DNA of 30,702 nt from DATNIC01 sp035604635. Lineage in GTDB: Bacteria > Vulcanimicrobiota > Vulcanimicrobiia > Vulcanimicrobiales > Vulcanimicrobiaceae. Positions 1 to 8,284 of the stretch are shown piece by piece. The first letter of the stretch is position 1. The number at the start of each line of letters is the position of its first letter. The notes under the pieces are model-generated. The model had not been told where the DNA came from, searched no databases, and saw nothing but the letters and a program-made list of their open reading frames with translations. The position numbers were made by a program, and so were the translations under genes. The stretch is taken from the NCBI GenBank assembly GCA_035604635.1, contig DATNIC010000103.1:1-30702 (forward strand), written 5' to 3'.

Positions 1-28
1 CGGGTTCCTGGGACACGGGGGAGGCTAG
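1..28 (+). CDS. 3' end of an upstream gene, last 8 codons
   Basis: Reading from base 2, an open frame ends with the residues GFLGHGGG and a TAG stop two bases before the next start codon. Too little is visible to name the protein. The close spacing to the following small membrane protein gene suggests one transcript. Given the Sco and haem synthase genes nearby, a respiratory oxidase operon upstream is a fair guess, but this is inference from context only. Confidence 0.4.
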
Positions 29-30
29 CG

Positions 31-216
31 ATGGTCGATGTTCACGACGAACGAGGCGTCCCCACTTCGCACGGAATCCCCATGGCGGTCCGGATTGCGT
101 TTGCGATCGGGGTCTTTTTGATCATCTCGGTCGGCGGCATGGTCATCGGCGCGAGCCGCTTCGGCCACGTCTGGCCGGCCGACAAGGTGACGACGATCCC
201 GCTCGGCCCGACCTAG
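31..216 (+). CDS. small single-pass membrane protein, 61 aa
   Basis: The ATG is preceded by a good Shine-Dalgarno sequence (GGGGGAGG, about 6 bases upstream). The protein has a hydrophilic N-terminus of about 20 residues, one transmembrane helix at about residues 20-42 (AVRIAFAIGVFLIISVGGMV), and a short tail. I do not recognise a family. Small one-helix proteins often sit at the end of cytochrome oxidase operons as accessory subunits, and the downstream genes (Sco chaperone, haem A/O synthase) make that plausible. The stop codon lies inside a perfect 22-bp palindrome that probably ends the transcript. Its good ribosome binding site and its position between genes make it more likely real than a chance frame. 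Confidence 0.6.
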   Translation: MVDVHDERGVPTSHGIPMAVRIAFAIGVFLIISVGGMVIGASRFGHVWPADKVTTIPLGPT

Positions 217-225
217 GTCGGGCCG
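204..225. terminator. perfect 22-bp palindrome at the junction of two convergent genes
   Basis: The half-site CGGCCCGACCT is followed directly by its exact reverse complement. The palindrome contains the TAG stop of the 61-aa gene and lies just before the end of the convergent membrane protein gene. A GC-rich hairpin here could act as a bidirectional terminator. There is no T-run on either side, so it is not a textbook intrinsic terminator, and the absence of a spacer means a few central pairs must open to form a loop. Confidence 0.5.
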
Positions 226-239
226 CCGCGATCCCGCGC

Positions 240-854
240 TCAGTCGTCCAGCGAACGCTTGGTGGGGTGGACGCTCCCGATCCCGAGTGCCGTGTGGGTC
301 TTCGGTATGACGCCGGTCGAGCGGCCGTCGATCGTATGAATTCCGCCGAACTCACTGAATTCGATCAAGGCTGGGAAGGTCCCCAAGGGGAGCTGCTTAT
401 CGCCATAACTCGGCCATTCGTAGCACAGCCGCTTGTCATGAATGAGCGCGGCGACGTAGCCGTTCGCACCCTCGTTCGACTTGGCATCGGGCCCGCGATA
501 GCGAACGTATCCGTCGACGATGTAAATGGGTTCAAACGTTTTGAGGAGCGCGCGCGTCGGCGCGACGAGCATGACGAGCGCGTAGACCGCGAAGGCGACC
601 ACCGCCATGCCGAAAATCGGCGTCAGAAACCAGAGACCGCGCGCAAACACACCGAATGTTAAGGCCGCGAAAACGGCACCGCAGACGACAGGTTCAATCG
701 CGATGGTAAGTCTTCCCAAGAATCCCTGGATCACGATCTTCCGTTCGGCGCGCGTCCAAGCGCGCCGGATCAGCATGTGCTTGCGCTCGAGCGCCGACAA
801 GCTGATATCCGCCCACTCAGGCCCGGCGATTGCCTTCGGGATTCTATGTTGCAT
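240..854 (-). CDS. membrane protein of unknown function, 204 aa
   Basis: I chose the start at 854 (MQHRIPK) rather than the upstream one at 902 because AGGGG lies five bases before it. The N-terminal 50 residues are charged (LERKH, RRAW). Two transmembrane helices follow at about residues 60-85 (FLGRLTIAIEPVVCGAVFAA and on) and 88-112. A soluble C-terminal domain of about 90 residues begins EPIYIVDGYVRYRG and has several aromatic and glycine-rich strands. I know no named family for it. It is transcribed convergently to the small membrane protein and divergently from the Sco gene. The first 80 bases of coding sequence overlap the probable 5' end of Sco on the other strand. It may belong to the oxidase assembly cluster, but only its location says so. 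Confidence 0.7.
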   Translation of the reverse strand: MQHRIPKAIAGPEWADISLSALERKHMLIRRAWTRAERKIVIQGFLGRLTIAIEPVVCGAVFAALTFGVFARGLWFLTPIFGMAVVAFAVYALVMLVAPTRALLKTFEPIYIVDGYVRYRGPDAKSNEGANGYVAALIHDKRLCYEWPSYGDKQLPLGTFPALIEFSEFGGIHTIDGRSTGVIPKTHTALGIGSVHPTKRSLDD

Positions 855-1821
855 CTGTTCCCCTGCCTCGGCGGATGATTCGGTGAAGCTCCACGGTGTC
901 ATCCTCGCGGTCCAGGAAAAGCAAGGTCAGGTTGTCGTCCGTCACGATCCCTTCCATGGGATGCCCGCGATGACGATGCCGTTCAAGGTCGTACCCGCAT
1001 CGCGCCTCGCAACGCTGAGTCCCGGAAACGCAATCGATGCGACGGTCGACACGTCGACTGAGCCTTGGACGCTCAAGGGCATCCGTGTCGCGGGTGAGAC
1101 GGACTTGACGAGTACGTCGGTGATGCGCCGGGTCGACATCCTGCAGGTGGGCGATCGCGTCCCCGACGCGACGCCCTTCGTCAACCAAACCGGGACGCCG
1201 TTCACGTTCAAGCAGCTCGCAGGGCAGAACGTCGTGATGGCGTTCGTCTATACACGCTGCCAGGATCCCCGGATGTGCCCGTTGATCAGTGCAAAGTTCA
1301 GTCAGCTGCAAAAGCTGGTCGACTACCGGACGCACCTCGTCGAGGTATCACTCGATCCTTCGTACGATCAGCCCGCGGTCTTGACCCGGTATGCGCACCA
1401 GTTCCAAGCCGATCCCGCGAAGTGGACGCTGCTGACGGGCGATCCGAACACCGTCCTCGATTTTGCGGCGAAGTTCGGCGTAACGGCACTGGCGGATCCC
1501 AGGGTCGGGATCATCCATTCGGAAGACACCGTTCTCCTGGGCCGGGATGGCCGGATCGCCGACACCGTGACGACCACGTCCTGGCAGCCCAACGAGATCG
1601 TCGCGGAGCTCGACGCACAGGACAAGCTGCTCTCCAATCCGCTGGCGCGTTTCGATCTCATGCTTTCGCGCGCCGCGTCGGCGATCTGCGGGAACGCGGT
1701 CGGCTCTTTCTCAGGCCTGCGCGACCTTGTCGCCGTGCTCCTGATCTTTGGCGCGTTCGGCTACATCTTGTACCGGATCGCGCGCAAGATCTTCGCGGAA
1801 GAACCCACGACGCCGCATTAG
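775..1821 (+). CDS. Sco/SenC copper chaperone with N-terminal CusF-like domain and C-terminal membrane anchor
   Basis: Predicted to deliver copper to the CuA site of cytochrome c oxidase from outside the cytoplasmic membrane. With the ATG at 775 there is a signal-peptide-like N-terminus ending in ASA at residue 33. A CusF-like copper site follows (H57, H61, M63, then MTM at 66-68 and PF). The SCO1/SenC thioredoxin fold runs from about residue 125 to 300 with the copper ligands C162, C168 and H248. The cysteine spacing is C-x5-C, seen in one branch of the family, instead of C-x3-C. A transmembrane helix near residues 315-335 (LRDLVAVLLIFGAFGYILYR) anchors the C-terminus. The start is uncertain: the ATG has no clear ribosome site and overlaps the opposite gene. 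A GTG at 883 has GGCGGA upstream but would remove the export signal. The haem A/O synthase further on supports the role. Confidence 0.85.
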   Translation: MCLRSSADKLISAHSGPAIAFGILCCICSPASADDSVKLHGVILAVQEKQGQVVVRHDPFHGMPAMTMPFKVVPASRLATLSPGNAIDATVDTSTEPWTLKGIRVAGETDLTSTSVMRRVDILQVGDRVPDATPFVNQTGTPFTFKQLAGQNVVMAFVYTRCQDPRMCPLISAKFSQLQKLVDYRTHLVEVSLDPSYDQPAVLTRYAHQFQADPAKWTLLTGDPNTVLDFAAKFGVTALADPRVGIIHSEDTVLLGRDGRIADTVTTTSWQPNEIVAELDAQDKLLSNPLARFDLMLSRAASAICGNAVGSFSGLRDLVAVLLIFGAFGYILYRIARKIFAEEPTTPH

Positions 1822-1824
1822 CAG

Positions 1825-3243
1825 TTAGCTTGCCGCAGCTGCTCGCTCTCGGGCTTTCGACTTCAGGGCGAACGTCCCGAATGCCGTGACCAGCGCAATC
1901 GCGGCGAACGTTTCGTAGGCGGCGCGAAATCCGGCAACGACGTTTGCATGACTGCCGATGACGCCGCCGGCGAGTGAAGCGCCCAAGATCTGACCGACGA
2001 TCAGGAAAACGGATAGCAGCCCGATCGCGCTCGCGCGCATTCCCGCCGGCGCTTCGTTCGAGATGATGTAGCGCGTCGGGGCGCCGAGCAACGCGCCGAA
2101 GCCGATACCTGCGACGATCATCGCGACGATCGACGTCGCCAGCGAGTCCAGGCCGAAGGCGAAGATCAGCAAGCCGGCCGCGGTCAGCGTCGACCCGGCC
2201 CCTAGGACGAGGCGGCTCCCGATCTTGTCGAGCGCCCGTCCGGCAAGCGGAATCACCGCGACGAACATGAACGCGCCGATGGCGGCAACCGCACCGGCAG
2301 CTGCGTACGAAAGGTGCTGCGCCGCGACGAGCGCGGCCGGGATGAAGAAGAGTGCGCCTTCGAGGATCCCGATCAGGATCTCGAGCCCGTACGTGACGCT
2401 GATTTGGCGGTTCGCGAAGAGCTTCGGTGAAACGACCGGATCGGCGGCGCGGCGCTCGACGACGTGCAAAACTGCAAGCGCCAAAACTCCCAAGACGATC
2501 GCGGCCAGCGTTACCTCGTTTCCGCCGAGCGACGCGCTGGTCGCGTCGAGGCGACTGAGGCCGATCATCGCGCATAGTAAGGCAAGTGCGAACAAGACGA
2601 TTCCGCCGACGTCGAGCGGGCCGCGGAGGCGGCTGGCCGTCGCGGGTACGTACGTGCGCGCGAGCGCGATGACGACGACGGCAAGCGGGACGTTGGCGAC
2701 GAAGATCCAGCGCCACGACAAGAAGTGCGTCAAAACGCCGCCCAGGTTGGGTCCGAGAATGGCCGCGAGGCCCCACGTCGCCGCGACCAGCCCGAGCGCG
2801 GCGCCGCGCCGCTCCTGCGGGACGCGATCGGCGATGGCGGCCGTCGCAACCGGGAATATCCCGCCCGCTCCAAATGCCTGAATGGCGCGCGCCGTCAGGA
2901 AGACCGGGAACGACGGCGCGACGATCGCCAGAACGCTGCCCAGCGCGAAGATCGTGACGCACGCGATATAGACGGGCCGGCGGCCATTGCGGTCCGACAG
3001 CTTCGTCATGATCGGAATGCTGACGATGTTCGCCAGCAGGTAGAGCGTGAAGACCCAAGCGATCTCGCGCGCGCCGACGCCGAACGTGTATGCCAGCGCC
3101 GGCAATGCCGGTGAGAGGACGCCCAAGTCGAGCGCGCCGGCGAACACGCCGAGCCCAAGCGTCAGGAGCAGCGGGAGATACGATCGATCGACCGCATGTC
3201 CCGCGATCGTCGTTGCACCTTGCGGGTCGCTGCGAACGGCCAT
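1825..3243 (-). CDS. MFS drug/proton antiporter, 14 helices (DHA2-like)
   Basis: Cytoplasmic-membrane exporter of 472 aa. I count 14 hydrophobic segments, which fits the DHA2 branch of the major facilitator superfamily. Motif A is present after helix 2 (LSDRNGRRP) and the antiporter motif C in helix 5 (AAILGPNLGG). Helix 4 carries the usual R-x-x-Q-A-x-G-A. The start at 3243 (MAVRSDPQG) is eight bases after the stop of the haem synthase gene, so the two are probably co-transcribed; the longer upstream reading is the shadow of that gene. Substrate unknown. Polyspecific drug efflux is the usual role of the family, while the neighbourhood would also allow export of a metal chelate or haem intermediate, for which there is no direct evidence. 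Confidence 0.88.
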   Translation of the reverse strand: MAVRSDPQGATTIAGHAVDRSYLPLLLTLGLGVFAGALDLGVLSPALPALAYTFGVGAREIAWVFTLYLLANIVSIPIMTKLSDRNGRRPVYIACVTIFALGSVLAIVAPSFPVFLTARAIQAFGAGGIFPVATAAIADRVPQERRGAALGLVAATWGLAAILGPNLGGVLTHFLSWRWIFVANVPLAVVVIALARTYVPATASRLRGPLDVGGIVLFALALLCAMIGLSRLDATSASLGGNEVTLAAIVLGVLALAVLHVVERRAADPVVSPKLFANRQISVTYGLEILIGILEGALFFIPAALVAAQHLSYAAAGAVAAIGAFMFVAVIPLAGRALDKIGSRLVLGAGSTLTAAGLLIFAFGLDSLATSIVAMIVAGIGFGALLGAPTRYIISNEAPAGMRASAIGLLSVFLIVGQILGASLAGGVIGSHANVVAGFRAAYETFAAIALVTAFGTFALKSKARERAAAAS

Positions 3244-3251
3244 TTCCCGGG

Positions 3252-5021
3252 CTACAGGATGATGCGGTCGGCGACCATTGCGACGCACATCAACGCTAAA
3301 TACAGAAGGGAGAATCTGAAGAGCGCGCGCGCGTAGCGCTTCGTCGGATCGCCGGTCATTTTCCAGGCATCCCACAGGAAGATCCCGCCAAGGATCAGCG
3401 CGCAGCCGCCGTAGCACGGTCCGAGGACGTGCATCGGGAAGAACGCAAGCGAAACGCCGACGAGGACGATCGAGTAGATCACGATCTCGCGTTTGGTGTG
3501 CGCCACGCCCTTGACGTTGGGAAGCATCGGAATCCCCGCCTTGTCGTAGTCGGTGTTCGTCATCAGCGCCAGCGCCCAAAAATGCGGCGGCGTCCATAAG
3601 AAGATCACGGCAAAGAGCGCGAACGCAGGCGAGCCGAGATGTCCGGTGACGGCAGCCCAGCCGACGAGCGGTGGGACCGCGCCGGCCGCTCCGCCGATCA
3701 CGATGTTGAGCGGCGTGATGCGCTTGAGCCACAGCGAATACACGACGACGTAGTACAGGTTGCCCGTGAGCGAGAGCCACGCGGCGAGCGGGTTCACGAA
3801 CACGTAGAGCATCGCGAACGACGCGATGCCGAGCGTGCTCGCGTAGATCAGCGCGTTGGGGACGGAGATTCGCCGTGCGGCGAGCGGCCGGTCCATCGTG
3901 CGCCTCATGAGGCGATCGATGTCACGATCGATGATGCAGTTGAAGGCGCCCCCCGAACCCGCCGCGAGCGCGCCGCCGAGCAACGTCCAAAAAACCAGCT
4001 GCAAGGGCGGCAGACCACGTGCGGCCATCAACATCGCTGCGATGGTCGTAATCAAGAGGAGGAAGATGATCCGCGGCTTCGTGAGCTCATAATAATCATC
4101 GAGTAGTCCGCGCCAGCCGGCGACACGAACCGGGACCAATCCCTCGACGCGAGCGAACAGGCCCCGACGCTCGAGGGAGCGTGCGTCGATTACGCTCAAC
4201 ACCAGCGCGACCATGAAGGCGACGAACGTTGCGCCGGCGTTGGCAGCATGCGCTTCGCGCAACGGCGTCGGCAAATGGAGCGCGATGTTCGCGAGGCCGA
4301 GGAGCGCTTGCGTGACGACGAAAGCGAAACCGGTCGCGACCGCCAGCTTGACGCGCGTGCTCGGATGCCGGCGGACCGCGACGAGCGCGGCGCTCGCGCA
4401 GACGATGAGGATCGCAGCGACGGCTCGATGCCACGGCAGGAGCAGACCGCCGCTCGAGCTGACGTACGCGCCGACGCACATCGTCGCAAACGCCGCGAGC
4501 GTGCAAGCCGCCGTCAAGCCGATCGTTGGATCGCCGTTTGCCGTCAGGGATCCGGGTGCCGGTCGCAACAGCGCGAGCACGACAATTCCGACGAGACCGG
4601 CGAGGAAGAGCATCGCGGTTCCCCAGTGTAAGGCGACCGAGAGCGGCGCGTTCGCCAGCCGCACGGTTGCCGCGCCCAACAAGACTTGTACGAGGAAAAG
4701 ACCTGCGACGAAGCCGACGGCCGGCCGAATCAGCGCGATCCGGGCGCGCTCGCGCCACGCCAGGGCAAGGGTGGCTGCGACGAGGAGCGATTCCAGCAGC
4801 GCGACCATCCGATGCGACCATTCGAGGATCACGCCGCCGCCCAGAGCCGGGATCAGCGCGCCCTGGCAGAGGGGCCAGTCCGGGCACGTCAATCCGGCGC
4901 CGTTGATCCGTACCCAGCTCCCCAGGACGGCCAGGACCAGTGCCCCGACGGCCGCCAGGAGCGCGAAGATGCGGAACATCACCGCAACGATAGACTCAGC
5001 GGCGGGCGCCCGCAACGACAT
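3252..5021 (-). CDS. ctaA-ctaB: fused haem A synthase (CtaA/COX15) and haem O synthase (CtaB)
   Basis: One polypeptide of about 589 aa performs both last steps from haem B to haem A: farnesylation to haem O, then oxidation of the methyl group. The N-terminal half (to about residue 320) is COX15/CtaA, with the cysteine pair in CPDWPLC, EWSHRMVALLE after helix 2, and later helix histidines (LHWGTAML, LPWHRAVAA, REAHAANAG). After a linker, the C-terminal half is the UbiA-type prenyltransferase CtaB with the metal-diphosphate motif NCIIDRDIDRLMRRT and the second motif DYDKAGIPMLPNVKG. About 16-17 transmembrane helices in total. The start at 5021 (MSLRAP) is a choice; an ATG at 4979 (MFRIFALL) is equally possible and neither has a good ribosome site. 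The order is reversed relative to the pathway, which is usual for this fusion. The MFS gene follows eight bases later. Confidence 0.93.
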   Translation of the reverse strand: MSLRAPAAESIVAVMFRIFALLAAVGALVLAVLGSWVRINGAGLTCPDWPLCQGALIPALGGGVILEWSHRMVALLESLLVAATLALAWRERARIALIRPAVGFVAGLFLVQVLLGAATVRLANAPLSVALHWGTAMLFLAGLVGIVVLALLRPAPGSLTANGDPTIGLTAACTLAAFATMCVGAYVSSSGGLLLPWHRAVAAILIVCASAALVAVRRHPSTRVKLAVATGFAFVVTQALLGLANIALHLPTPLREAHAANAGATFVAFMVALVLSVIDARSLERRGLFARVEGLVPVRVAGWRGLLDDYYELTKPRIIFLLLITTIAAMLMAARGLPPLQLVFWTLLGGALAAGSGGAFNCIIDRDIDRLMRRTMDRPLAARRISVPNALIYASTLGIASFAMLYVFVNPLAAWLSLTGNLYYVVVYSLWLKRITPLNIVIGGAAGAVPPLVGWAAVTGHLGSPAFALFAVIFLWTPPHFWALALMTNTDYDKAGIPMLPNVKGVAHTKREIVIYSIVLVGVSLAFFPMHVLGPCYGGCALILGGIFLWDAWKMTGDPTKRYARALFRFSLLYLALMCVAMVADRIIL

Positions 5022-5060
5022 AGGTTGTCCATAGCGCGCTGGGGAACACGGAACCTCCAA

Positions 5061-5495
5061 ATGAGGGCGCTTGCGGCCGTCGCCGTCTTGTGCCTGCTGC
5101 TTACGGCATGTCGTGAAGTCCGCGTCAAGTCCTACGCCCAGGGAACGACGACGGTCCTCGGCCCGGACGCGATCGTGATCATTCGCAATCCGGCACAGCT
5201 GCAGGCACTGGGCATAAAGGCTCCGGTTCGGTTCAATCACGAGTTTGCGGTTGTGTTGCTCATGGGGCCGCACAAGGACTCCGGCTGGAAGCAAATCGTC
5301 GAGTCGATCCGCGCCAACGAGGATCGCGTCCGGATCGTCGCGTTCGACCGCGGACCGTTCCAGCCGGGCGATCCGGTCCCCGAGTACAGGACGTACACGC
5401 TGTGGATCGTCCCCAATCTCGTGTACCGCTCGGGATCGCACGTCGACGTCGTCACGCCGTCCGGCGACCCCGTCGCCTCGACGGTCCTGCGATGA
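5061..5495 (+). CDS. small secreted lipoprotein, possibly PrcB-like, 144 aa
   Basis: A typical lipoprotein signal is visible: MRALAAVAVLCLLLTAC with the lipobox cysteine at residue 17. The mature part is a single small beta-rich domain. Its order (FNHEFAVVLLMG, a GW loop, then DRVRIVAFDRGP and YRTYTLWIVPN) resembles the PrcB C-terminal type of domain, in which a strand with V-V-x-x-x-G is followed by a short protease-inhibitor-like fold. The resemblance is by eye and weak. The gene is divergent from the haem synthase with 39 bases between them. Its last bases overlap the next start (ATGA), so it begins the operon that continues with the GH130 enzyme. Confidence 0.75.
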   Translation: MRALAAVAVLCLLLTACREVRVKSYAQGTTTVLGPDAIVIIRNPAQLQALGIKAPVRFNHEFAVVLLMGPHKDSGWKQIVESIRANEDRVRIVAFDRGPFQPGDPVPEYRTYTLWIVPNLVYRSGSHVDVVTPSGDPVASTVLR

Positions 5496-6643
5496 TTAAG
5501 GCCCGTGCGCTGCGTTCCGATACACAAGAGCGTGGGAAGAATGGTTTCCAGGGGGGCCCGCGGTTGATCGTCCGTCTCGATTCGAGAGTGACCCGGCTCG
5601 GCGTCGTGGTTCGCCCTAGCGGCGAACCGGACGAGATCGAGGGCGTCCTCAATCCGGCGACCGCGCGCGCGCGCACCGGCGAGCTGGTCATGTATCCGCG
5701 GGTCGTTGCGGCCGGAAATGTTTCGCGCATCGGCCTCTTCCGAGGAATCGAGCGAGCAGGCGATTTGCGATTCGAGCGATTGGGCTATGCGCTGACGCCC
5801 CAAGCGGAGTACGAAGTGCGCAACGCACCGGGCGGATGGGGATGCGAGGATCCGCGCGTCACCTTCGTCCCGGTGCTCGACCGCTATGTCATGGCATACA
5901 CGGCGTTTGGTCCAAGCGGACCGCGCGTCGCGATCGCGATCTCGAGTGACGCGTACGAGTGGACGCGTTTGGGGCTGGCCGACTTTTCGGCTCCCGGCTT
6001 GCCGCGCGGCGACGACAAAGACGCCGCGTTCTTTCCCGAGCCGGTGCGCTCGCCGTCGGGCGTGCTTTCGCTCGCGTTTTACCACCGTCCGATGCTGCAT
6101 ATCTCGGCGGTCGACGGCTACTCGGCGATTCCGATCATTTTGGAGATGGCTCCGGAGAATCGCGAGGGCATCCGCATTGCGTACGTCCCGCTCGAACCGG
6201 TTCTCCACGACATCGCAAACTTGCTGCGCGTCTCCGAGAGCAAACTCGTCCTCGCACCCGACGGTCACTGGGGCCGCATCAAGACCGGTGCCGGTACGCC
6301 GCCGGTCCGCATCGACGAAGGCTGGGTCTCGCTCTATCACGGAGTCGACGCTCTTCATCATCGCGAGAAGATAACGATGTGCTACAGCGCCGGGATCGTC
6401 GTGCACGACATCGACGAGCCGCATCGGGTCTTGTACCGTTCTCCGAAACCGGTCCTTTCGCCGAAGTCCGCGGAAGAGCGCAAGGGTACCGTCAACGACG
6501 TCGTCTTTCCAACCGCGATTGACGCGCTGGCGGCTGCGCGATCGTACGACGTCTATTATGGAATGGCCGACTCGATGATCGGCTGCGTACGCTTCGACCT
6601 CGGAGCGGCTTCGTTTGCGGAGGTCGACGAGCCAGCGGCGTAG
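5492..6643 (+). CDS. glycoside hydrolase family 130 phosphorylase, 383 aa
   Basis: GH130 enzymes reversibly phosphorolyse beta-mannosides (mannosyl-glucose, beta-1,4- or beta-1,2-mannooligosaccharides), releasing mannose 1-phosphate. The five-bladed propeller fold is suggested by repeated DPR and YHG-type blade ends. The proposed proton-donor aspartate is D120 in GCEDPRV, followed by YVMAYTAF. The phosphate/sugar loop appears later as KTGAGTPPVRIDEGWVSLYHGVD, which matches the family's G-A-G-x-P-P and GW-x-x-x-YHGV pattern. The ATG at 5492 overlaps the stop of the preceding gene and replaces a longer reading that begins inside it. No sugar transporter or mannosidase is adjacent, so the substrate cannot be inferred. 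No signal peptide: cytoplasmic. Confidence 0.88.
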   Translation: MIKARALRSDTQERGKNGFQGGPRLIVRLDSRVTRLGVVVRPSGEPDEIEGVLNPATARARTGELVMYPRVVAAGNVSRIGLFRGIERAGDLRFERLGYALTPQAEYEVRNAPGGWGCEDPRVTFVPVLDRYVMAYTAFGPSGPRVAIAISSDAYEWTRLGLADFSAPGLPRGDDKDAAFFPEPVRSPSGVLSLAFYHRPMLHISAVDGYSAIPIILEMAPENREGIRIAYVPLEPVLHDIANLLRVSESKLVLAPDGHWGRIKTGAGTPPVRIDEGWVSLYHGVDALHHREKITMCYSAGIVVHDIDEPHRVLYRSPKPVLSPKSAEERKGTVNDVVFPTAIDALAAARSYDVYYGMADSMIGCVRFDLGAASFAEVDEPAA

Positions 6644-6661
6644 GAGAACGCCGTCGACGAC

Positions 6662-8284
6662 ATGGACCGCAATCAAGAGGTCGGACGGCGCCGGACGTTT
6701 GCGATCATCTCGCATCCCGACGCCGGCAAGACGACCCTGACCGAAAAGCTGCTCTTGTACGGCGGAGCGATTCAGACTGCCGGCCAGGTCATGGCGCGGC
6801 GGCGCGCGCGCGCTGCGACGTCGGATTGGATGGCGCTCGAACGCGAACGCGGGATCTCGATCACATCGACGGTCCTACAGTTCCCGTATAGCGGATATGT
6901 CCTCAATTTGCTCGACACGCCGGGCCACCAGGATTTTGGTGAAGATACGTATCGCACGCTGCTTGCCGCCGACAGCGCCGTCATGTTGCTGGACGCCGCC
7001 AAGGGCGTCGAGCCGCAGACACGCAAGCTCTTCGCGATTTGTCGTGCGCGCCGGATCCCGCTGTTTACGTTCATCAACAAGATGGACCGTCCGAGTCTCG
7101 ATCCGCTCGAGCTGCTCGATCAGCTCGAGAACGTGCTCGGGATCGGGGCGTTTCCCGTCAACTGGCCGATCGGGAGTGGCTCTACTTTTCGCGGCGTCTA
7201 TGACCGTTTCACGCGCGCCGTCCATCTATTCGAGCGCACCGAACACGGTGCCAAACAAGCGCCGGTCCGGGTCACCGACATTCGCGACTCGAAGATCGCG
7301 GCGCTGACCGACGAGACGACGTATCGCGAAACGATAGATCAAATCGACCTGCTCGAAGGCGCGGGGAGCGTCTTCGACCGTGACGCGATGCTACGGGGCG
7401 AGACGACGCCCGTCTTCTTTGGAAGCGCAGTGACGAACTTCGGCGTGCAGTTGTTCTTGGACGGCTTCATCGAGATGGGCCCGCCACCTGCTCCGCACAT
7501 CGCGCGCAAAGCCGGCGGCACCGAGGTCCTCGTCGAAGCGAGCGCGCCGTCGTTCACCGGCTTCGTTTTCAAGATCCAAGCCAACATGGATCCGCGACAT
7601 CGGGACCGGGTCGCGTTCGTGCGCATCTGTTCAGGGACGTTCGAACGCGACATGACGGTGCACAATGCGCGCAGCGGTAAGGACGTCCGGCTCACCCGCG
7701 CGATGAAACTTTTTGCAAACGAGCGCGAGTCGATCGACGTCGCCTACGCCGGCGACGTCGTCGGCCTGGCCAACCCGGGCTCGTTCGCAATTGGCGACAC
7801 GCTCTGCGACGGAGAGCTCGTCACGTTCGATCCCGTCCCGGCGTTCGCGCCGGAACATTTCGCGCTCGTTCGCAGTATCGACACATCGGCATATAAGTCG
7901 TTTCAGAAAGGGATCGCGCAACTGCGCGAGGAGGGCGCGATCCAGGTCTTCTATCCTTTCGGATCGATGCGGACCGAACCGATTCTCGCAGCGGTTGGAG
8001 CCTTGCAATTCGAGGTGGTCAAGTATCGATTGGAGGCCGAGTACAACGTGAAAACAGAGTTGACGAACCTCGCGTTCGGGACCGCGCGGCGCGTCGTCGG
8101 CGCAGCGCCGGCGCTCGCGAGCGCGTCGTTTCCATCCAATGCGCGGCTCGTCGAGGATTGGGAAGGTGCGCCGGTCGTCTTATTCGAGAGCGACTGGAGC
8201 ATCCGGCTCGCCCAGGAGTGGAATCCGAGCCTGCGCTTCGAGGAGTTCGCCTCCGCGACCGCCGCGGCCGAGGCGGTGCAATGA
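6662..8284 (+). CDS. prfC: peptide chain release factor 3
   Basis: Translational GTPase that removes RF1/RF2 from the ribosome after peptide release. The protein is 540 aa, close to the family's 525-540. The GTPase motifs are complete: P-loop SHPDAGKTT (about 18-26), the RF3-specific switch with ATSDWMALERERGISITS, G3 DTPGHQDFGEDTYRTL, and G4 INKMD. The EF-Tu-like second domain and the RF3 C-terminal domain follow, with FQKGIAQLREEGAIQVF and LAAVGALQFEVVKYRLEAEY as characteristic stretches. The start has TAGGAG about 12-15 bases upstream, rather far, and no better start is in frame. It lies 18 bases after the GH130 gene and overlaps the next lipoprotein gene by ATGA. Confidence 0.97.
   Translation: MDRNQEVGRRRTFAIISHPDAGKTTLTEKLLLYGGAIQTAGQVMARRRARAATSDWMALERERGISITSTVLQFPYSGYVLNLLDTPGHQDFGEDTYRTLLAADSAVMLLDAAKGVEPQTRKLFAICRARRIPLFTFINKMDRPSLDPLELLDQLENVLGIGAFPVNWPIGSGSTFRGVYDRFTRAVHLFERTEHGAKQAPVRVTDIRDSKIAALTDETTYRETIDQIDLLEGAGSVFDRDAMLRGETTPVFFGSAVTNFGVQLFLDGFIEMGPPPAPHIARKAGGTEVLVEASAPSFTGFVFKIQANMDPRHRDRVAFVRICSGTFERDMTVHNARSGKDVRLTRAMKLFANERESIDVAYAGDVVGLANPGSFAIGDTLCDGELVTFDPVPAFAPEHFALVRSIDTSAYKSFQKGIAQLREEGAIQVFYPFGSMRTEPILAAVGALQFEVVKYRLEAEYNVKTELTNLAFGTARRVVGAAPALASASFPSNARLVEDWEGAPVVLFESDWSIRLAQEWNPSLRFEEFASATAAAEAVQ

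Noticed and set aside
1658..3058. 466-aa open frame on the minus strand in another phase
   Set aside because: It is Arg-rich and out of frame with the MFS transporter, whose motifs A and C establish the true frame.
5237..6715. 492-aa open frame on the minus strand
   Set aside because: Antisense to the lipoprotein and GH130 genes, Arg/Asp-rich, no motif and no ribosome site. The plus-strand GH130 is clearly the real gene.
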